Positions 18,394-26,425 of a stretch of DNA of 64,000 nucleotides are shown here, piece by piece; position 1 is the first letter of the stretch, and each line of letters starts with the position of its first letter. The position numbers and the translations under genes are program-made. The notes under the pieces were generated by a model. That model was given only the letters and a program-made list of their open reading frames with translations, searched no databases and was not told the DNA's origin. Source of the DNA: Alistipes sp. (GTDB lineage: Bacteria; Bacteroidota; Bacteroidia; Bacteroidales; Rikenellaceae); contig JAFQFV010000009.1 of NCBI GenBank assembly GCA_017398555.1, forward strand, positions 1 to 64,000, given 5' to 3'.

Positions 18394-18424
18394 CAAAGTT
18401 AGTCAAAAAAATGTAGTGGACAAA
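18394..18424 (-). promoter_or_regulatory. Promoter of the 115-aa lipoprotein gene
   Basis: On the minus strand TTTG (18421-18424), a 19-bp spacer, then TAACTTTG (18394-18401): a full match to the Bacteroidetes housekeeping promoter. It starts directly after the pgk terminator. Confidence 0.75.
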
Positions 18425-18436
18425 ATAATAAATAAA

Positions 18437-18488
18437 AAAAATGCCTGCGCAGGATAGTACAAAAACGTACAGCCCAGCAGGCATTTTT
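18437..18488. terminator. Terminator after pgk
   Basis: Arms AAAAATGCCTGC (18437-18448) and GCAGGCATTTTT (18477-18488) form a perfect stem with an inner GTAC helix. A second hairpin AGCGGC/GCCGCT (18492-18512) lies between it and the pgk stop. It acts on minus-strand transcription out of pgk. Confidence 0.85.
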
Positions 18489-18523
18489 ATTAGCGGCAGC
18501 AAATGCGCCGCTATCACGACAAA

Positions 18524-19786
18524 TTACTTGCGGATAGCAGCCACACCCGGAAGCTCCTTACCCTCCATATACTCGAGCAGAGCACCACCACCGGTAGATA
18601 CATAAGATACCTTATCAGCAAGACCGAACTTGTTGATACAAGCTACAGAGTCACCACCACCGATAAGTGAGTAAGCACCGGCAGCTGTAGCCTCAGCGAT
18701 AGCCTCAGCAACTGCGCGTGAGCCGGTAGAGAACTTGTTAATCTCAAATACACCTACAGGACCGTTCCAGAGGATGGTCTTGCTCTCAAGAATCTCCTTA
18801 CGGAAGAGCTCCTTACCGCCCTCAGCGATATCGACACCCTCCCACTCAGCAGGAATCTCCTTTACAGGAGCAGACTTAGTATTTGCATTCTCAGAGAAGT
18901 CGTCTGCAATCAGAGCATCTGGTGACATTACGAACTTGATACCCTTAGCCTTAGCCTTCTCAAGAATCTCGAGTGCTACAGGGAACATATCAGGCTCGCA
19001 GATACTCTTACCTACCTGACCACCGAGTGCGCCGGCAAATGTGTAGGTCATACCGCCACCGATGATAATCTTATCAACCTTCTCCATCAGCTTCTCGATA
19101 ATGGTAATCTTGGTAGATACCTTTGAACCACCTACGATAGCTGTGAATGGACGCTGTGGGTTCTGCATAACGCCGTCGATAGCCTTCAACTCGTTCTCCA
19201 TTACATAACCGAACATCTTGTCCTGTGGGAAGTAGTCAGCGATAAGAGCAGTTGAAGAGTGTGCACGGTGTGCAGTACCGAATGCGTCGTTGATGTAGCA
19301 GTCAGCATAAGAGGCGAGCTTCTTTACAAACTCCTTCTGTGGGCCCTCCTTAAGAGCCTTCTTAGCTGCCTTCTTCTCCTCGTCTGTTGCATCCTCAGCA
19401 AGACCACGTGGCTTACCCTCCTCCTCAGCATAGAAACGGAGGTTCTCAAGGAGCATAACCTCACCAGCCTTAAGGTTTGCAGCCATGTCAGCAGCCTTCT
19501 GACCCATGCAGTCACCTGCAAACTGAATCTTCACGCCAAGACGAGCCTCGATAGCAGGGATAATCTGCTCAAGAGAGAACTTTGGATCCGGATTCTTCTT
19601 AGGACGACCGAGGTGTGACATAAGAATCACTGCACCACCCTTCTCAAGTACCTTCTTGATAGTTGGGATAGCCGCACGGATGCGAGTATCGTCAGTAACC
19701 TGACCCTCGCCATTGAGAGGCACATTGAAATCTACGCGGATAATCGCGCGCTTGCCTGTAAAATCGTAATTGTCGATTGCAAACAT
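18524..19786 (-). CDS. pgk: Phosphoglycerate kinase
   Basis: 420-residue glycolytic enzyme that makes ATP from 1,3-bisphosphoglycerate. Conserved features: [20 protein letters not shown] at the N-terminal substrate site, SHLGRPK, the GGSKVSTKI motif, and the ATP-binding [13 protein letters not shown] near the C terminus. The frame stays open further upstream, but the start [20 protein letters not shown] at 19786 fits the family; the longer version would begin with an AT-rich non-conserved stretch. It stands alone with its own terminator. Confidence 0.98.
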   Translation of the reverse strand: MFAIDNYDFTGKRAIIRVDFNVPLNGEGQVTDDTRIRAAIPTIKKVLEKGGAVILMSHLGRPKKNPDPKFSLEQIIPAIEARLGVKIQFAGDCMGQKAADMAANLKAGEVMLLENLRFYAEEEGKPRGLAEDATDEEKKAAKKALKEGPQKEFVKKLASYADCYINDAFGTAHRAHSSTALIADYFPQDKMFGYVMENELKAIDGVMQNPQRPFTAIVGGSKVSTKITIIEKLMEKVDKIIIGGGMTYTFAGALGGQVGKSICEPDMFPVALEILEKAKAKGIKFVMSPDALIADDFSENANTKSAPVKEIPAEWEGVDIAEGGKELFRKEILESKTILWNGPVGVFEINKFSTGSRAVAEAIAEATAAGAYSLIGGGDSVACINKFGLADKVSYVSTGGGALLEYMEGKELPGVAAIRK

Positions 19787-19886
19787 AGTTGAGATGTTTT
19801 TAATGTTATACTGAATTATATTTACACTTTCTGCCACAAATTTACAAAAATTATTCTGAATTTGGTGCAATATACCAATATTAAAT

Positions 19887-19918
19887 AAAAGAACAGCCAT
19901 TTTTGGTGGCTGTTCTTT
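19887..19918. terminator. Terminator of the ABC-transporter operon
   Basis: Arms AAAGAACAGCCA (19888-19899) and TGGCTGTTCTTT (19907-19918) are a perfect stem just downstream of the last minus-strand gene at 19929. It separates that operon from pgk. Confidence 0.85.
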
Positions 19919-19928
19919 GTGTTATACG

Positions 19929-20321
19929 CTATTTATCGACCTTCTCGTGCATCTCTTTGGTGGTAATGCCGTCAAATGGGTCTTGCTCATCTGTGACATC
20001 TTTGTAGAGGAGCCAATGGATTTTACTATGTGTATCTCCATCGCTTCCGTGAACAACTGTATAGGCCTGAAGGAATTGCCAACCTAAGCTGCTCATGTGG
20101 TTCAGAGCATCAATCTTCGAGTTGAAGTGGATGCTTTTGCCACTCTCATCGACGAGCGACTGCTGCTTTGGGTTCCTCTTTCTCTTCTGCCCGAAGTCGA
20201 TAATAACCTTGACGCTCTTTCCCGGAGCATTCATCTCGACAATCTCGCAAAATACTCGGTTCTGGGCATTGAGAGTGATGGCAAATAGAGCTGCAAGTGT
20301 AGATAAAATAAGTCGTTTCAT
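19929..20321 (-). CDS. Secreted protein of unknown function
   Basis: 130 residues with a clean signal peptide (MKRLILSTLAALFAITLNAQ). The mature part contains NRVFCEIVEMNAPGKSVKV, a basic patch (GQKRKRNPKQQ), and ALNHMSSLGWQFLQAYTV, which resembles small periplasmic proteins seen in many Bacteroidales but without a function I can name. It is the last gene downstream of the ABC/GntR operon, 46 bp after the 140-aa gene, and is followed by a terminator, so it is probably co-transcribed. Confidence 0.75.
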   Translation of the reverse strand: MKRLILSTLAALFAITLNAQNRVFCEIVEMNAPGKSVKVIIDFGQKRKRNPKQQSLVDESGKSIHFNSKIDALNHMSSLGWQFLQAYTVVHGSDGDTHSKIHWLLYKDVTDEQDPFDGITTKEMHEKVDK

Positions 20322-20367
20322 AGCATTAGTAGTTTCTGTTTACATATAAACGTAGAGGGTAGATACT

Positions 20368-20790
20368 TTATTGCTTTATCACTACAGATTGCTCCGCATT
20401 GCCAATATAGACGGCATAACCATTATCTTTTCTGAAGAACGGTTTTTCTATTGTAGTGTCGGGGAGCAGGAGCAACTCGGCAGAGGGTATGCAGAGGCGG
20501 GTGACCTTACTGCTGACGATAAGTGTATCGCCCACGACCTTTACGGTCTGCTTGTTATCCTTGATGTAGCTCTCTATCCAAATAAGCCCCTTGTCGGTGT
20601 GTGCTTTGTCATCTCTGGCAAGAGTAAGGTTTGCACCTCTGGCATCTACAATGCGAATATTGCCGATGTTGATGTTGTTGATTGTCTGCACAGTTTTCCT
20701 TGTATTCGCTACGACTATCGCGAGGATTACTATAGATGGCAGAATGGCCAGGAATATAATGGCAATCAATACTTTATTACTTGTTTTCAT
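20368..20790 (-). CDS. Membrane-anchored protein of the ABC/GntR operon
   Basis: 140 residues: one N-terminal membrane helix (VLIAIIFLAILPSIVILAIV) followed by a domain of about 105 residues that should lie outside the cytoplasmic membrane and looks beta-rich (NIGNIRIVDARGANLTLARD, TLIVSSKVTRLCIP), like a small auto-transporter-type or adhesin-like beta solenoid. Its start overlaps the GntR gene by 14 bp, so it is translationally coupled to it. Function unknown; probably an accessory of the transporter. Confidence 0.75.
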   Translation of the reverse strand: MKTSNKVLIAIIFLAILPSIVILAIVVANTRKTVQTINNINIGNIRIVDARGANLTLARDDKAHTDKGLIWIESYIKDNKQTVKVVGDTLIVSSKVTRLCIPSAELLLLPDTTIEKPFFRKDNGYAVYIGNAEQSVVIKQ

Positions 20791-21139
20791 ACTCGTTATA
20801 TAGTGTTAAAATCTCTTCGGCTGTAATGCCGATACTTTTCATTTTTGCAAAGAGTGACGGCAGTTGCTCTGTGATAAATCGCTCACGGGCGATGGCGGCG
20901 GCTCTATTTTGAGCACCTTCGGCGACAAAGTAGCCTATACCTCGGCGGTTGAAGATTAACTCCTCGTCTGTCAGTCGCTCGTATGTACGCATAACGGTAT
21001 TTGGATTTACCACAAGCGTTGCACCGAGCTCGCGTACTGAGGGTATTCTCTGCTCCTCTGCCCACTCTGATGATGCTATACGGCTCAGGATTAGCTCGTA
21101 AATCTGCATCCAAATTGGTTGTGAGTTATCGAAATTCAT
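20777..21139 (-). CDS. GntR-family transcriptional regulator, YtrA subfamily
   Basis: 120 residues. The N-terminal winged helix-turn-helix (QPIWMQIYELILSRIASSEW, IPSVRELGATLVVNPNTVMR, GIGYFVAE) is followed by only about 45 residues, the short C-terminal dimerisation tail typical of the YtrA group, which usually represses its own ABC transporter operon. It overlaps the permease stop by 4 bp (ATGA). A perfect 9+9 bp inverted repeat at the operon promoter (22723-22746) is the likely operator. Confidence 0.93.
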   Translation of the reverse strand: MNFDNSQPIWMQIYELILSRIASSEWAEEQRIPSVRELGATLVVNPNTVMRTYERLTDEELIFNRRGIGYFVAEGAQNRAAAIARERFITEQLPSLFAKMKSIGITAEEILTLYNEYENK

Positions 21140-21861
21140 AGCTCTCGTTCGCGAAGTTTAAGGAAAGAAACAATGTAAAGACCTACGACTATTGCACCGT
21201 TGAAGGCAAGGTGCACCCATCCAGAAATCTTTGTAAATAGATCCCAGCGATAGACAAGACCGTCGGTCTCATAGATGTTTGACATATAGACGGCATTGTC
21301 GTTTGGCAGTAGCGAGAAGTACTTGCCATATCCGTAGCTGAGGAAGATATCTATCTGCTCAAAGAGTGAGGTTATACCGATGACAACAATAAAAAATGCT
21401 ATCACGAAGTACGAATAACCCCTCTTTGCACCCCAGCAGGCAACAACCATCAGCGCGGCGTGCAGAAGTGTCATTGTGCATAGGGTAGGGAGCAACTGCT
21501 GCGCGGGAATATCAAGCAGAAATGTTGGTACTACAACGCCTAAAACAAAGGAGTTGAGCATTATAAATGTGAATCGCTCAAGGGTTGTTACCGGCAGTGT
21601 GAGGTCAATGATGTCATTTTTGCAGTTCAGGCTGCCCATAGAAGAGGCGGTGACATTAGAGAGCATACCCACAAGGGCTGCAATGGTGACAACTTGCTTA
21701 GTGTTGAGTATATCGTCGCCAATTATGCCTGAATGCTCCATAATCGCAAATAGAGCCCATATGCTGAGCAGAACGAGCATCGCTATTTTGTAGTTTCGTC
21801 CATACTCTGCATAGTGCTTTGCAGCGAAGGTCTTGAATCGGTTAAAACTAAAGCACTTCAT
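21136..21861 (-). CDS. ABC transporter permease
   Basis: 241 residues from MKCFSFNRFKTFAAKHYAEY; an earlier ATG at 21894 would overlap the ATPase gene and is less likely, since the chosen start lies 2 bp after the ATPase stop. About six hydrophobic segments are visible (for example MLVLLSIWALFAIM, VTIAALVGMLSNVTAS, FVLGVVVPTFLLDIP, YFVIAFFIVVIGITSLF, GAIVVGLYIVSF). Together with the ATPase it forms an ABC-2-like exporter, probably for a small peptide, antibiotic or lipid; the substrate cannot be read from sequence. Confidence 0.85.
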   Translation of the reverse strand: MKCFSFNRFKTFAAKHYAEYGRNYKIAMLVLLSIWALFAIMEHSGIIGDDILNTKQVVTIAALVGMLSNVTASSMGSLNCKNDIIDLTLPVTTLERFTFIMLNSFVLGVVVPTFLLDIPAQQLLPTLCTMTLLHAALMVVACWGAKRGYSYFVIAFFIVVIGITSLFEQIDIFLSYGYGKYFSLLPNDNAVYMSNIYETDGLVYRWDLFTKISGWVHLAFNGAIVVGLYIVSFLKLREREL

Positions 21862-21863
21862 AT

Positions 21864-22694
21864 CTAACCCAATTTTTGTGCAATTACAGCGCATACCTCA
21901 TTGGTTGCCTTAATTGCTGCGTTAAACATCAGTTCGAGGTCAAAACGACCCTCTTCATCGCTATCGGCTGCCCAAATGCCGACCTGGCCTGCTACGCTCT
22001 GCTGGCTGTAGATAGCTTCGCGCCCTGCCACAATACCAAAACCGAAGCAGCTCTGAAGTTCCGCCACGCTCTGGTTGATAAGCACATTGCCACCCTCAAG
22101 GATAACCACACGATCGACAAGATTCTCGATGTCGTGTGCCTGATGTGTGGAGATAAGGATTGTCTTGCTCTCATCGGCATAAGCGGCAAGGATGGAGCGC
22201 AGGGCGGCCTTCGCTGTAATATCAAGGCCATTTGTCGGCTCGTCAAGCAGCAACAACTCTACATTGCAGGCGAGTGCAAAGGCAAGATATGCCTTCTTGC
22301 GCTGACCCATAGAGAGGTCGCTGAACTTTGCCGAGCAATCGACCTCCAAAACATTGCAGTAGTAGTCAAACTGCTGCTGGCTGAAGGCAGGGTAGAGCGG
22401 CGCTGTGTGGCGCACAAAGCTACTGACAGTCACCTTTGGAAGCGTAAACTCCTCCGGTACAACCATTAGGCGGCTGTATAACTCTGCCCCGCGAGTTATC
22501 GCCTTACCCTGAAAATAGATTACCCCCTGCTGTGGAGTCAGTAACGATGAGAGTAGCTTGATAAGCGTACTCTTGCCCACACCGTTACGACCCAGCAGAC
22601 CAATAATCTCTCCCGCCGGCAAACCGAGCGACAGCTTGTCGAACAGATTGCCCTTACGCGGGTAAGAAAAAGTTAGCTCATTAACCTTAATCAT
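21864..22694 (-). CDS. ABC transporter ATP-binding protein
   Basis: 276 residues. Walker A GRNGVGKST (35-43), signature LSMGQ (127-131), Walker B LLLLDEP (147-153), and the switch histidine in ILISTHQAHDIE are all intact. The C-terminal extension after about residue 205 (LQSCFGFGIVAGREAIYS) is typical of the YtrB/BcrA-like exporters. First gene of a five-gene operon with permease, GntR regulator and two exported proteins. Confidence 0.95.
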   Translation of the reverse strand: MIKVNELTFSYPRKGNLFDKLSLGLPAGEIIGLLGRNGVGKSTLIKLLSSLLTPQQGVIYFQGKAITRGAELYSRLMVVPEEFTLPKVTVSSFVRHTAPLYPAFSQQQFDYYCNVLEVDCSAKFSDLSMGQRKKAYLAFALACNVELLLLDEPTNGLDITAKAALRSILAAYADESKTILISTHQAHDIENLVDRVVILEGGNVLINQSVAELQSCFGFGIVAGREAIYSQQSVAGQVGIWAADSDEEGRFDLELMFNAAIKATNEVCAVIAQKLG

Positions 22695-22722
22695 AATTTT
22701 TAGGTTTTAATTGTGTTTGTTT

Positions 22723-22746
22723 AGTGTATTAGTGCATTAATACACT
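22723..22746. promoter_or_regulatory. Operator palindrome of the ABC/GntR operon
   Basis: Perfect inverted repeat AGTGTATTA-gtgcat-TAATACACT. It begins one base downstream of the -7 box, covering the expected transcription start, the ideal place for repression. The half-site AGTGTA/TACACT resembles what I recall for B. subtilis YtrA, though spacing may differ by a base. Confidence 0.85.
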
Positions 22747-22747
22747 G

Positions 22748-22778
22748 CAAAGGTAGCGAGAAATTTTTTGTTTCCAAA
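22748..22778 (-). promoter_or_regulatory. Promoter of the ABC/GntR operon
   Basis: On the minus strand TTTG (22775-22778), 19 bp, TACCTTTG (22748-22755): a consensus promoter placed immediately before the palindromic operator. Confidence 0.85.
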
Positions 22779-22798
22779 TTTTTTCGACAAAAAATTAC

Positions 22799-22806
22799 TA
22801 TATTTG
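22799..22806 (+). promoter_or_regulatory. -7 box for the secreted YYY protein/GH3 operon
   Basis: TATATTTG 17 bp before the ATG at 22823 implies a leader of about 10 bases. No TTTG at the proper distance upstream; the expected -33 position coincides with that of the divergent ABC promoter. Confidence 0.5.
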
Positions 22807-22822
22807 TAAAAAATACCAAAAT

Positions 22823-23503
22823 ATGAAGCGTTTACCTATGTTTATTATGGCTGTGGCACTTGCTTGTGGTGTGGCAGGGGCTCAGACATATTACTATGAG
22901 AGGGTGGCTGTAGTAGAGAATAATGTAAAGAGGTCAGCATCGGGAGATGGGCACTTTATTACATTTACTGCGAACGCTTGTTATGACTCTGATATAGAGG
23001 GGTTTTCTGAAGATTTTGGTGTTTTGAAATATCAAGGGGTAACTTCTCGTAATTTACGCAACTATCAAGGGCAGAGTTATTTTGGTGAGGCTAATTACTA
23101 CTTTGCGGCCGACCTATCTCGACTAAATATATATAAATCAGATGGCCAAATTTTGGTCTATGCTCGGAAAACTCCACCGTCAGGTGTGCGCAAGTCCTCC
23201 CGTCAAAAAATCACAAAGTCTGCACCGATGCCTATTGTGATTCCATCAAGTGGAGATGTGAATATAGATGTATATGACAGCAGTGACGACAGCCACAAAA
23301 AACATAAGGAGCAATCTCGATATGGATACTACACCTGCCCGACTTGTCATGGAACCAAACAGTGCCAAACTTGTGGAGGCGATGGTATATGGAGAAATTC
23401 CTATGAGGGATTGAAAGATTATATGTGTCCTAACTGTCCGAATAGTTCAGGAAGATGCCCTTCTTGTAATGGGACAGGTAAAAAATATGGTATAATACGA
23501 TAA
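22823..23503 (+). CDS. Secreted protein with DnaJ-like CxxC cluster
   Basis: 226 residues. Signal peptide to about residue 20 (VALACGVAGA-Q). The N-terminal domain (21-116: QTYYYERVAVV, ACYDSDIEGF, YYFAADLSRLNIY) is shared with the next gene. A Ser/Lys/Asp-rich linker leads to a cysteine domain with four CxxC pairs: C172/C175, C181/C184, C202/C205, C212/C215, in CPTCHGT, CQTCGGDG, CPNC and CPSCNGTG. That is the spacing of the DnaJ zinc-binding region, unusual on an exported protein. First gene of a three-gene run with 12- and 17-bp gaps. Function unknown; a metal-binding or cysteine-redox role in the periplasm is only a guess. Confidence 0.8.
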   Translation: MKRLPMFIMAVALACGVAGAQTYYYERVAVVENNVKRSASGDGHFITFTANACYDSDIEGFSEDFGVLKYQGVTSRNLRNYQGQSYFGEANYYFAADLSRLNIYKSDGQILVYARKTPPSGVRKSSRQKITKSAPMPIVIPSSGDVNIDVYDSSDDSHKKHKEQSRYGYYTCPTCHGTKQCQTCGGDGIWRNSYEGLKDYMCPNCPNSSGRCPSCNGTGKKYGIIR

Positions 23504-23515
23504 AATTTTAGAGAT

Positions 23516-23995
23516 ATGAAACGATTTTTCCTTTTGGCATTTTTCGCCTTCTGTGTAAGTACAGCCTTTGGTCAGACCTACTATTACAAATATCTTTATC
23601 ACGTAGATAAGGATACCGGTGCAAAGAGTAAAAACCAATCATTTGTAAAGGAGGGTGGTTGTTATATGACATTTACCAATGGCCAAAATAATTGTTATAG
23701 GTCTGATAAGGATGGATTCAAAATGCAATTTGGTAGTGAAACATATAGATACATTGGTAGCGATAATGGTCGATTAGTCTATTACTTCAGTTATAGAGAT
23801 TCAGGAAATGTTTTTATGCAGAACTATCCGAAGAATTACTACTATTTCTCTACAGACTATTCGCGACTTAATATGTGGAGCGATTGTTCAGACTTCAATA
23901 TAGGAGGTGCTGCTCAGGGTGGAGGCGTTATTACAGTATATGAGCGTTCATCAGCACCTGTTCAGAAGAGCAATGCACCAGATCAACTGTGGTAA
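23516..23995 (+). CDS. Secreted YYY-domain protein, paralogue of the preceding gene
   Basis: 159 residues with signal peptide (FFLLAFFAFCVSTAFG-Q). The mature part repeats the pattern of the upstream protein: QTYYYKYLYHV, NNCYRSDKDGFKMQFG, YYYFSTDYSRLNMW, ending VITVYERSS. It lacks the cysteine-rich C-terminal domain. The pair probably arose by local duplication followed by gain or loss of the zinc-ribbon region. Function unknown. Confidence 0.78.
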   Translation: MKRFFLLAFFAFCVSTAFGQTYYYKYLYHVDKDTGAKSKNQSFVKEGGCYMTFTNGQNNCYRSDKDGFKMQFGSETYRYIGSDNGRLVYYFSYRDSGNVFMQNYPKNYYYFSTDYSRLNMWSDCSDFNIGGAAQGGGVITVYERSSAPVQKSNAPDQLW

Positions 23996-24012
23996 CTAAC
24001 TAAAACATAGGT

Positions 24013-26355
24013 ATGAAGAGAATTATTTTATCTTTTACAGCTGTGGCACTTGCTTGTGGTGTGGCAGGGGCAGAGGAGCTTAAACTCCGTGAGGATAATA
24101 TCGATAAGATTGTGGCGGCGATGACTCTTGAGGAGAAGGCGCATCTTGTTGTAGGTGCCGATATGAAGAGCGTTGCTGTTGGTGGCGAGGTTGGTGATAC
24201 TCAGAAGATTGTGCCGGGTGCGGCGGGTATTACATACGCGATACCTCGTCTGGGTATTCCGTCAATCGTCTTGGCTGATGGCCCTGCGGGTCTGCGTATA
24301 TCTCCTACACGCAAGGATGACCCTAATACATACTACTGCACAGGCTTCCCTGTAGGTACTCACCTTGCAGCGACTTGGAATGATGATATTATCTACCAGG
24401 TTGGTAAGGCTATGGGTGAGGAGGTTAAGGAGTATGGTGTTGATATTCTCCTGGCTCCGGGTGTAAATATTATGCGTAATCCGCTCTGTGGTCGTAACTT
24501 TGAGTACTATTCGGAGGATCCACTGCTTGCAGGTCGTACTGCGGCAGCGATTATCAATGGTGTGGAGAGTAACGATGTAGGTACTTCGCTCAAGCACTTC
24601 TGCGCTAATAATCAGGAGATTAACCGTCTTGCAAACGATGCACGTATCTCACAGCGAGCTCTGCGCGAGATATATCTGCGTAACTTCGAGATTGCTGTTA
24701 AAAATTCACAGCCGTGGACTATTATGACCTCGTACAACTACCTCAATGGTCGTTACACATCGGAGGATAAGGGTCTGTTGGAGGATGTGTTGCGTGGTGA
24801 GTTTGGCTTTGAGGGTATGATTGTAACCGATTGGGACGGCGGATTGGATGCTGCGGCACAGATGGCGGCAGGAAATGATATGATTCAGCCCGGTGCGCAG
24901 AAACACTATGATAGAATTGTATCGTCAGTAAAGAACGGCACACTGAGTGAGGCAGACCTCGATAAGTGTGTTACCCGTATCCTGAAGTTGGTGGTAAAGA
25001 CTCCGAAGTTCAAGGGTTACAAGTTCAGCAATAAGCCCGATTTGAAGGCTCACGCCGCAGTTACACGTGAGGTGGCAAGCGAGGGCTTTGTGCTGCTCAA
25101 GAATGATAATAGTGCCCTGCCGATGGTTGACGGTCAGAAGGTGGCTCTCTTTGGAGTTGGCAGCTACGACTTTATTGCCGGTGGCCGTGGCTCGGGTGAT
25201 GTGAATAAGGCCTATGTTGTCGATATGCACGAGGGAATGACCTCAAATGGCATTGTGCTGGATAAGAAGCTCGATGACTACTATATGCAGTATATGGCAA
25301 AGGAGCGCAAGCGTATCGCTCCGCTCGATGAGCATCGTCGTTGGACACACTACACTCTGCGTCCAAATGAGATTAAGGATCCTCGTCAGCTTGTTGCAGG
25401 CAGTGCAGAGCGTGCCGATGTGGCAGTTATCACCTACTCGCGTAACTCTGCCGAGGGCTTTGAGCGCCATGTAAATCGTGATTTCAAGCTCCGTATCGAT
25501 GAGACCGCGTTGCTCAATGAGGTGAGCCGTGAGTTCCGCGCTGCGGGTAAGAAGGTTGTCGTTGTGCTCAATGTTTGTGGCCCTGTTGAGGTGGCTTCAT
25601 GGCGAGATAAGGTGGATGCAATCCTTGTCTGCTGGATGCCGGGCCAGGAGGGTGGTAACTCGGTTGCAGATGTCCTCTTAGGTCGAGTATCTCCATCGGG
25701 TCACCTGCCAATGAGTTTCCCTATCAGCTATGCGGATGTGCCATCGCAGAACTTCCCTGTAGATGTTCCTGAGTCGGGTCTGAACCAATCGTTTGAGAAC
25801 TTCAGTTACGTAAATAAGTACTACGACCAGCCGAATGTGGACTATACAAACTATACAGAGGATATCTTTGTCGGCTATCGTCACTACGCAACACGTGGCG
25901 TTGAGGTGGCATATCCATTTGGCCACGGATTGACATATACCGACTTTGAGCTCTCAGATATGAAGGTTAAGCGCGCTAAGGGTAACATTACTGTCAGCTG
26001 CAAGGTTACAAATACGGGTAGTCGTGCTGCAAAGCAGGTCGTTCAGCTCTACTCTACAGCCCTCTTCCCGGACCATGAGCGTCCGCTTGTTGAGCTTCGT
26101 GGATACTATAAGACTCCGACACTGAGCCCTGGACAGAGTAAGGTGGTGGAGATTAACATCTCGAATGACGATTTGGCTATCTTTATTGAGGAGCAGTCTG
26201 CATGGGTAGTTCCTGCGGGTGACTATCGCCTCTCTCTCGGATTTAGTAGTGCCGATTTGCGTGCAAATAAGGAGATATTTATCCCTACAACAACGGTTGT
26301 TCGTAAGGTGACAGATATTCTTAAACCAACTGATGGCAAACTGTTTATCGAGTAG
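24013..26355 (+). CDS. Glycoside hydrolase family 3 (beta-glucosidase-like)
   Basis: 780 residues with a signal peptide. GH3 N-terminal barrel: LADGPAGLRI, LLAPGVNIMRNPLCGRNFEY, GVESNDVGTSLKHFCANNQE (the KH motif) and the nucleophile aspartate D273 in VTDWDGG. The C-terminal alpha/beta domain (DVAVITYSRNSAEGFERH; DAILVCWMPGQEGG) and a fibronectin III-like domain (AYPFGHGLTYTDFEL to the end) complete the standard order. It should release terminal beta-linked sugars in the periplasm; exact specificity is unknown. Its signal-peptide DNA contains a 32-bp segment identical to the first gene of this cluster. Confidence 0.95.
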   Translation: MKRIILSFTAVALACGVAGAEELKLREDNIDKIVAAMTLEEKAHLVVGADMKSVAVGGEVGDTQKIVPGAAGITYAIPRLGIPSIVLADGPAGLRISPTRKDDPNTYYCTGFPVGTHLAATWNDDIIYQVGKAMGEEVKEYGVDILLAPGVNIMRNPLCGRNFEYYSEDPLLAGRTAAAIINGVESNDVGTSLKHFCANNQEINRLANDARISQRALREIYLRNFEIAVKNSQPWTIMTSYNYLNGRYTSEDKGLLEDVLRGEFGFEGMIVTDWDGGLDAAAQMAAGNDMIQPGAQKHYDRIVSSVKNGTLSEADLDKCVTRILKLVVKTPKFKGYKFSNKPDLKAHAAVTREVASEGFVLLKNDNSALPMVDGQKVALFGVGSYDFIAGGRGSGDVNKAYVVDMHEGMTSNGIVLDKKLDDYYMQYMAKERKRIAPLDEHRRWTHYTLRPNEIKDPRQLVAGSAERADVAVITYSRNSAEGFERHVNRDFKLRIDETALLNEVSREFRAAGKKVVVVLNVCGPVEVASWRDKVDAILVCWMPGQEGGNSVADVLLGRVSPSGHLPMSFPISYADVPSQNFPVDVPESGLNQSFENFSYVNKYYDQPNVDYTNYTEDIFVGYRHYATRGVEVAYPFGHGLTYTDFELSDMKVKRAKGNITVSCKVTNTGSRAAKQVVQLYSTALFPDHERPLVELRGYYKTPTLSPGQSKVVEINISNDDLAIFIEEQSAWVVPAGDYRLSLGFSSADLRANKEIFIPTTTVVRKVTDILKPTDGKLFIE

Positions 26356-26370
26356 TGAAGAGTGCGCTAT

Positions 26371-26414
26371 AAAACAAAAGACCGACCAATTTGAATTGGT
26401 CGGTCTTTTGTTTT
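26371..26414. terminator. Convergent terminator after the GH3 gene
   Basis: A near-perfect palindrome centred at about 26392 (AAAAGACCGACCAATT / AATTGGTCGGTCTTTT) flanked by A- and T-rich runs; it serves the GH3 gene on the plus strand and the DUF3127 gene on the minus strand. Confidence 0.9.
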
Positions 26415-26425
26415 GCCTATTCAGT

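Noticed and set aside
18198..18416. 72-codon plus-strand frame antisense to the lipoprotein leader
   Set aside because: Opposite to a strong minus-strand promoter region, with a composition typical of non-coding DNA.
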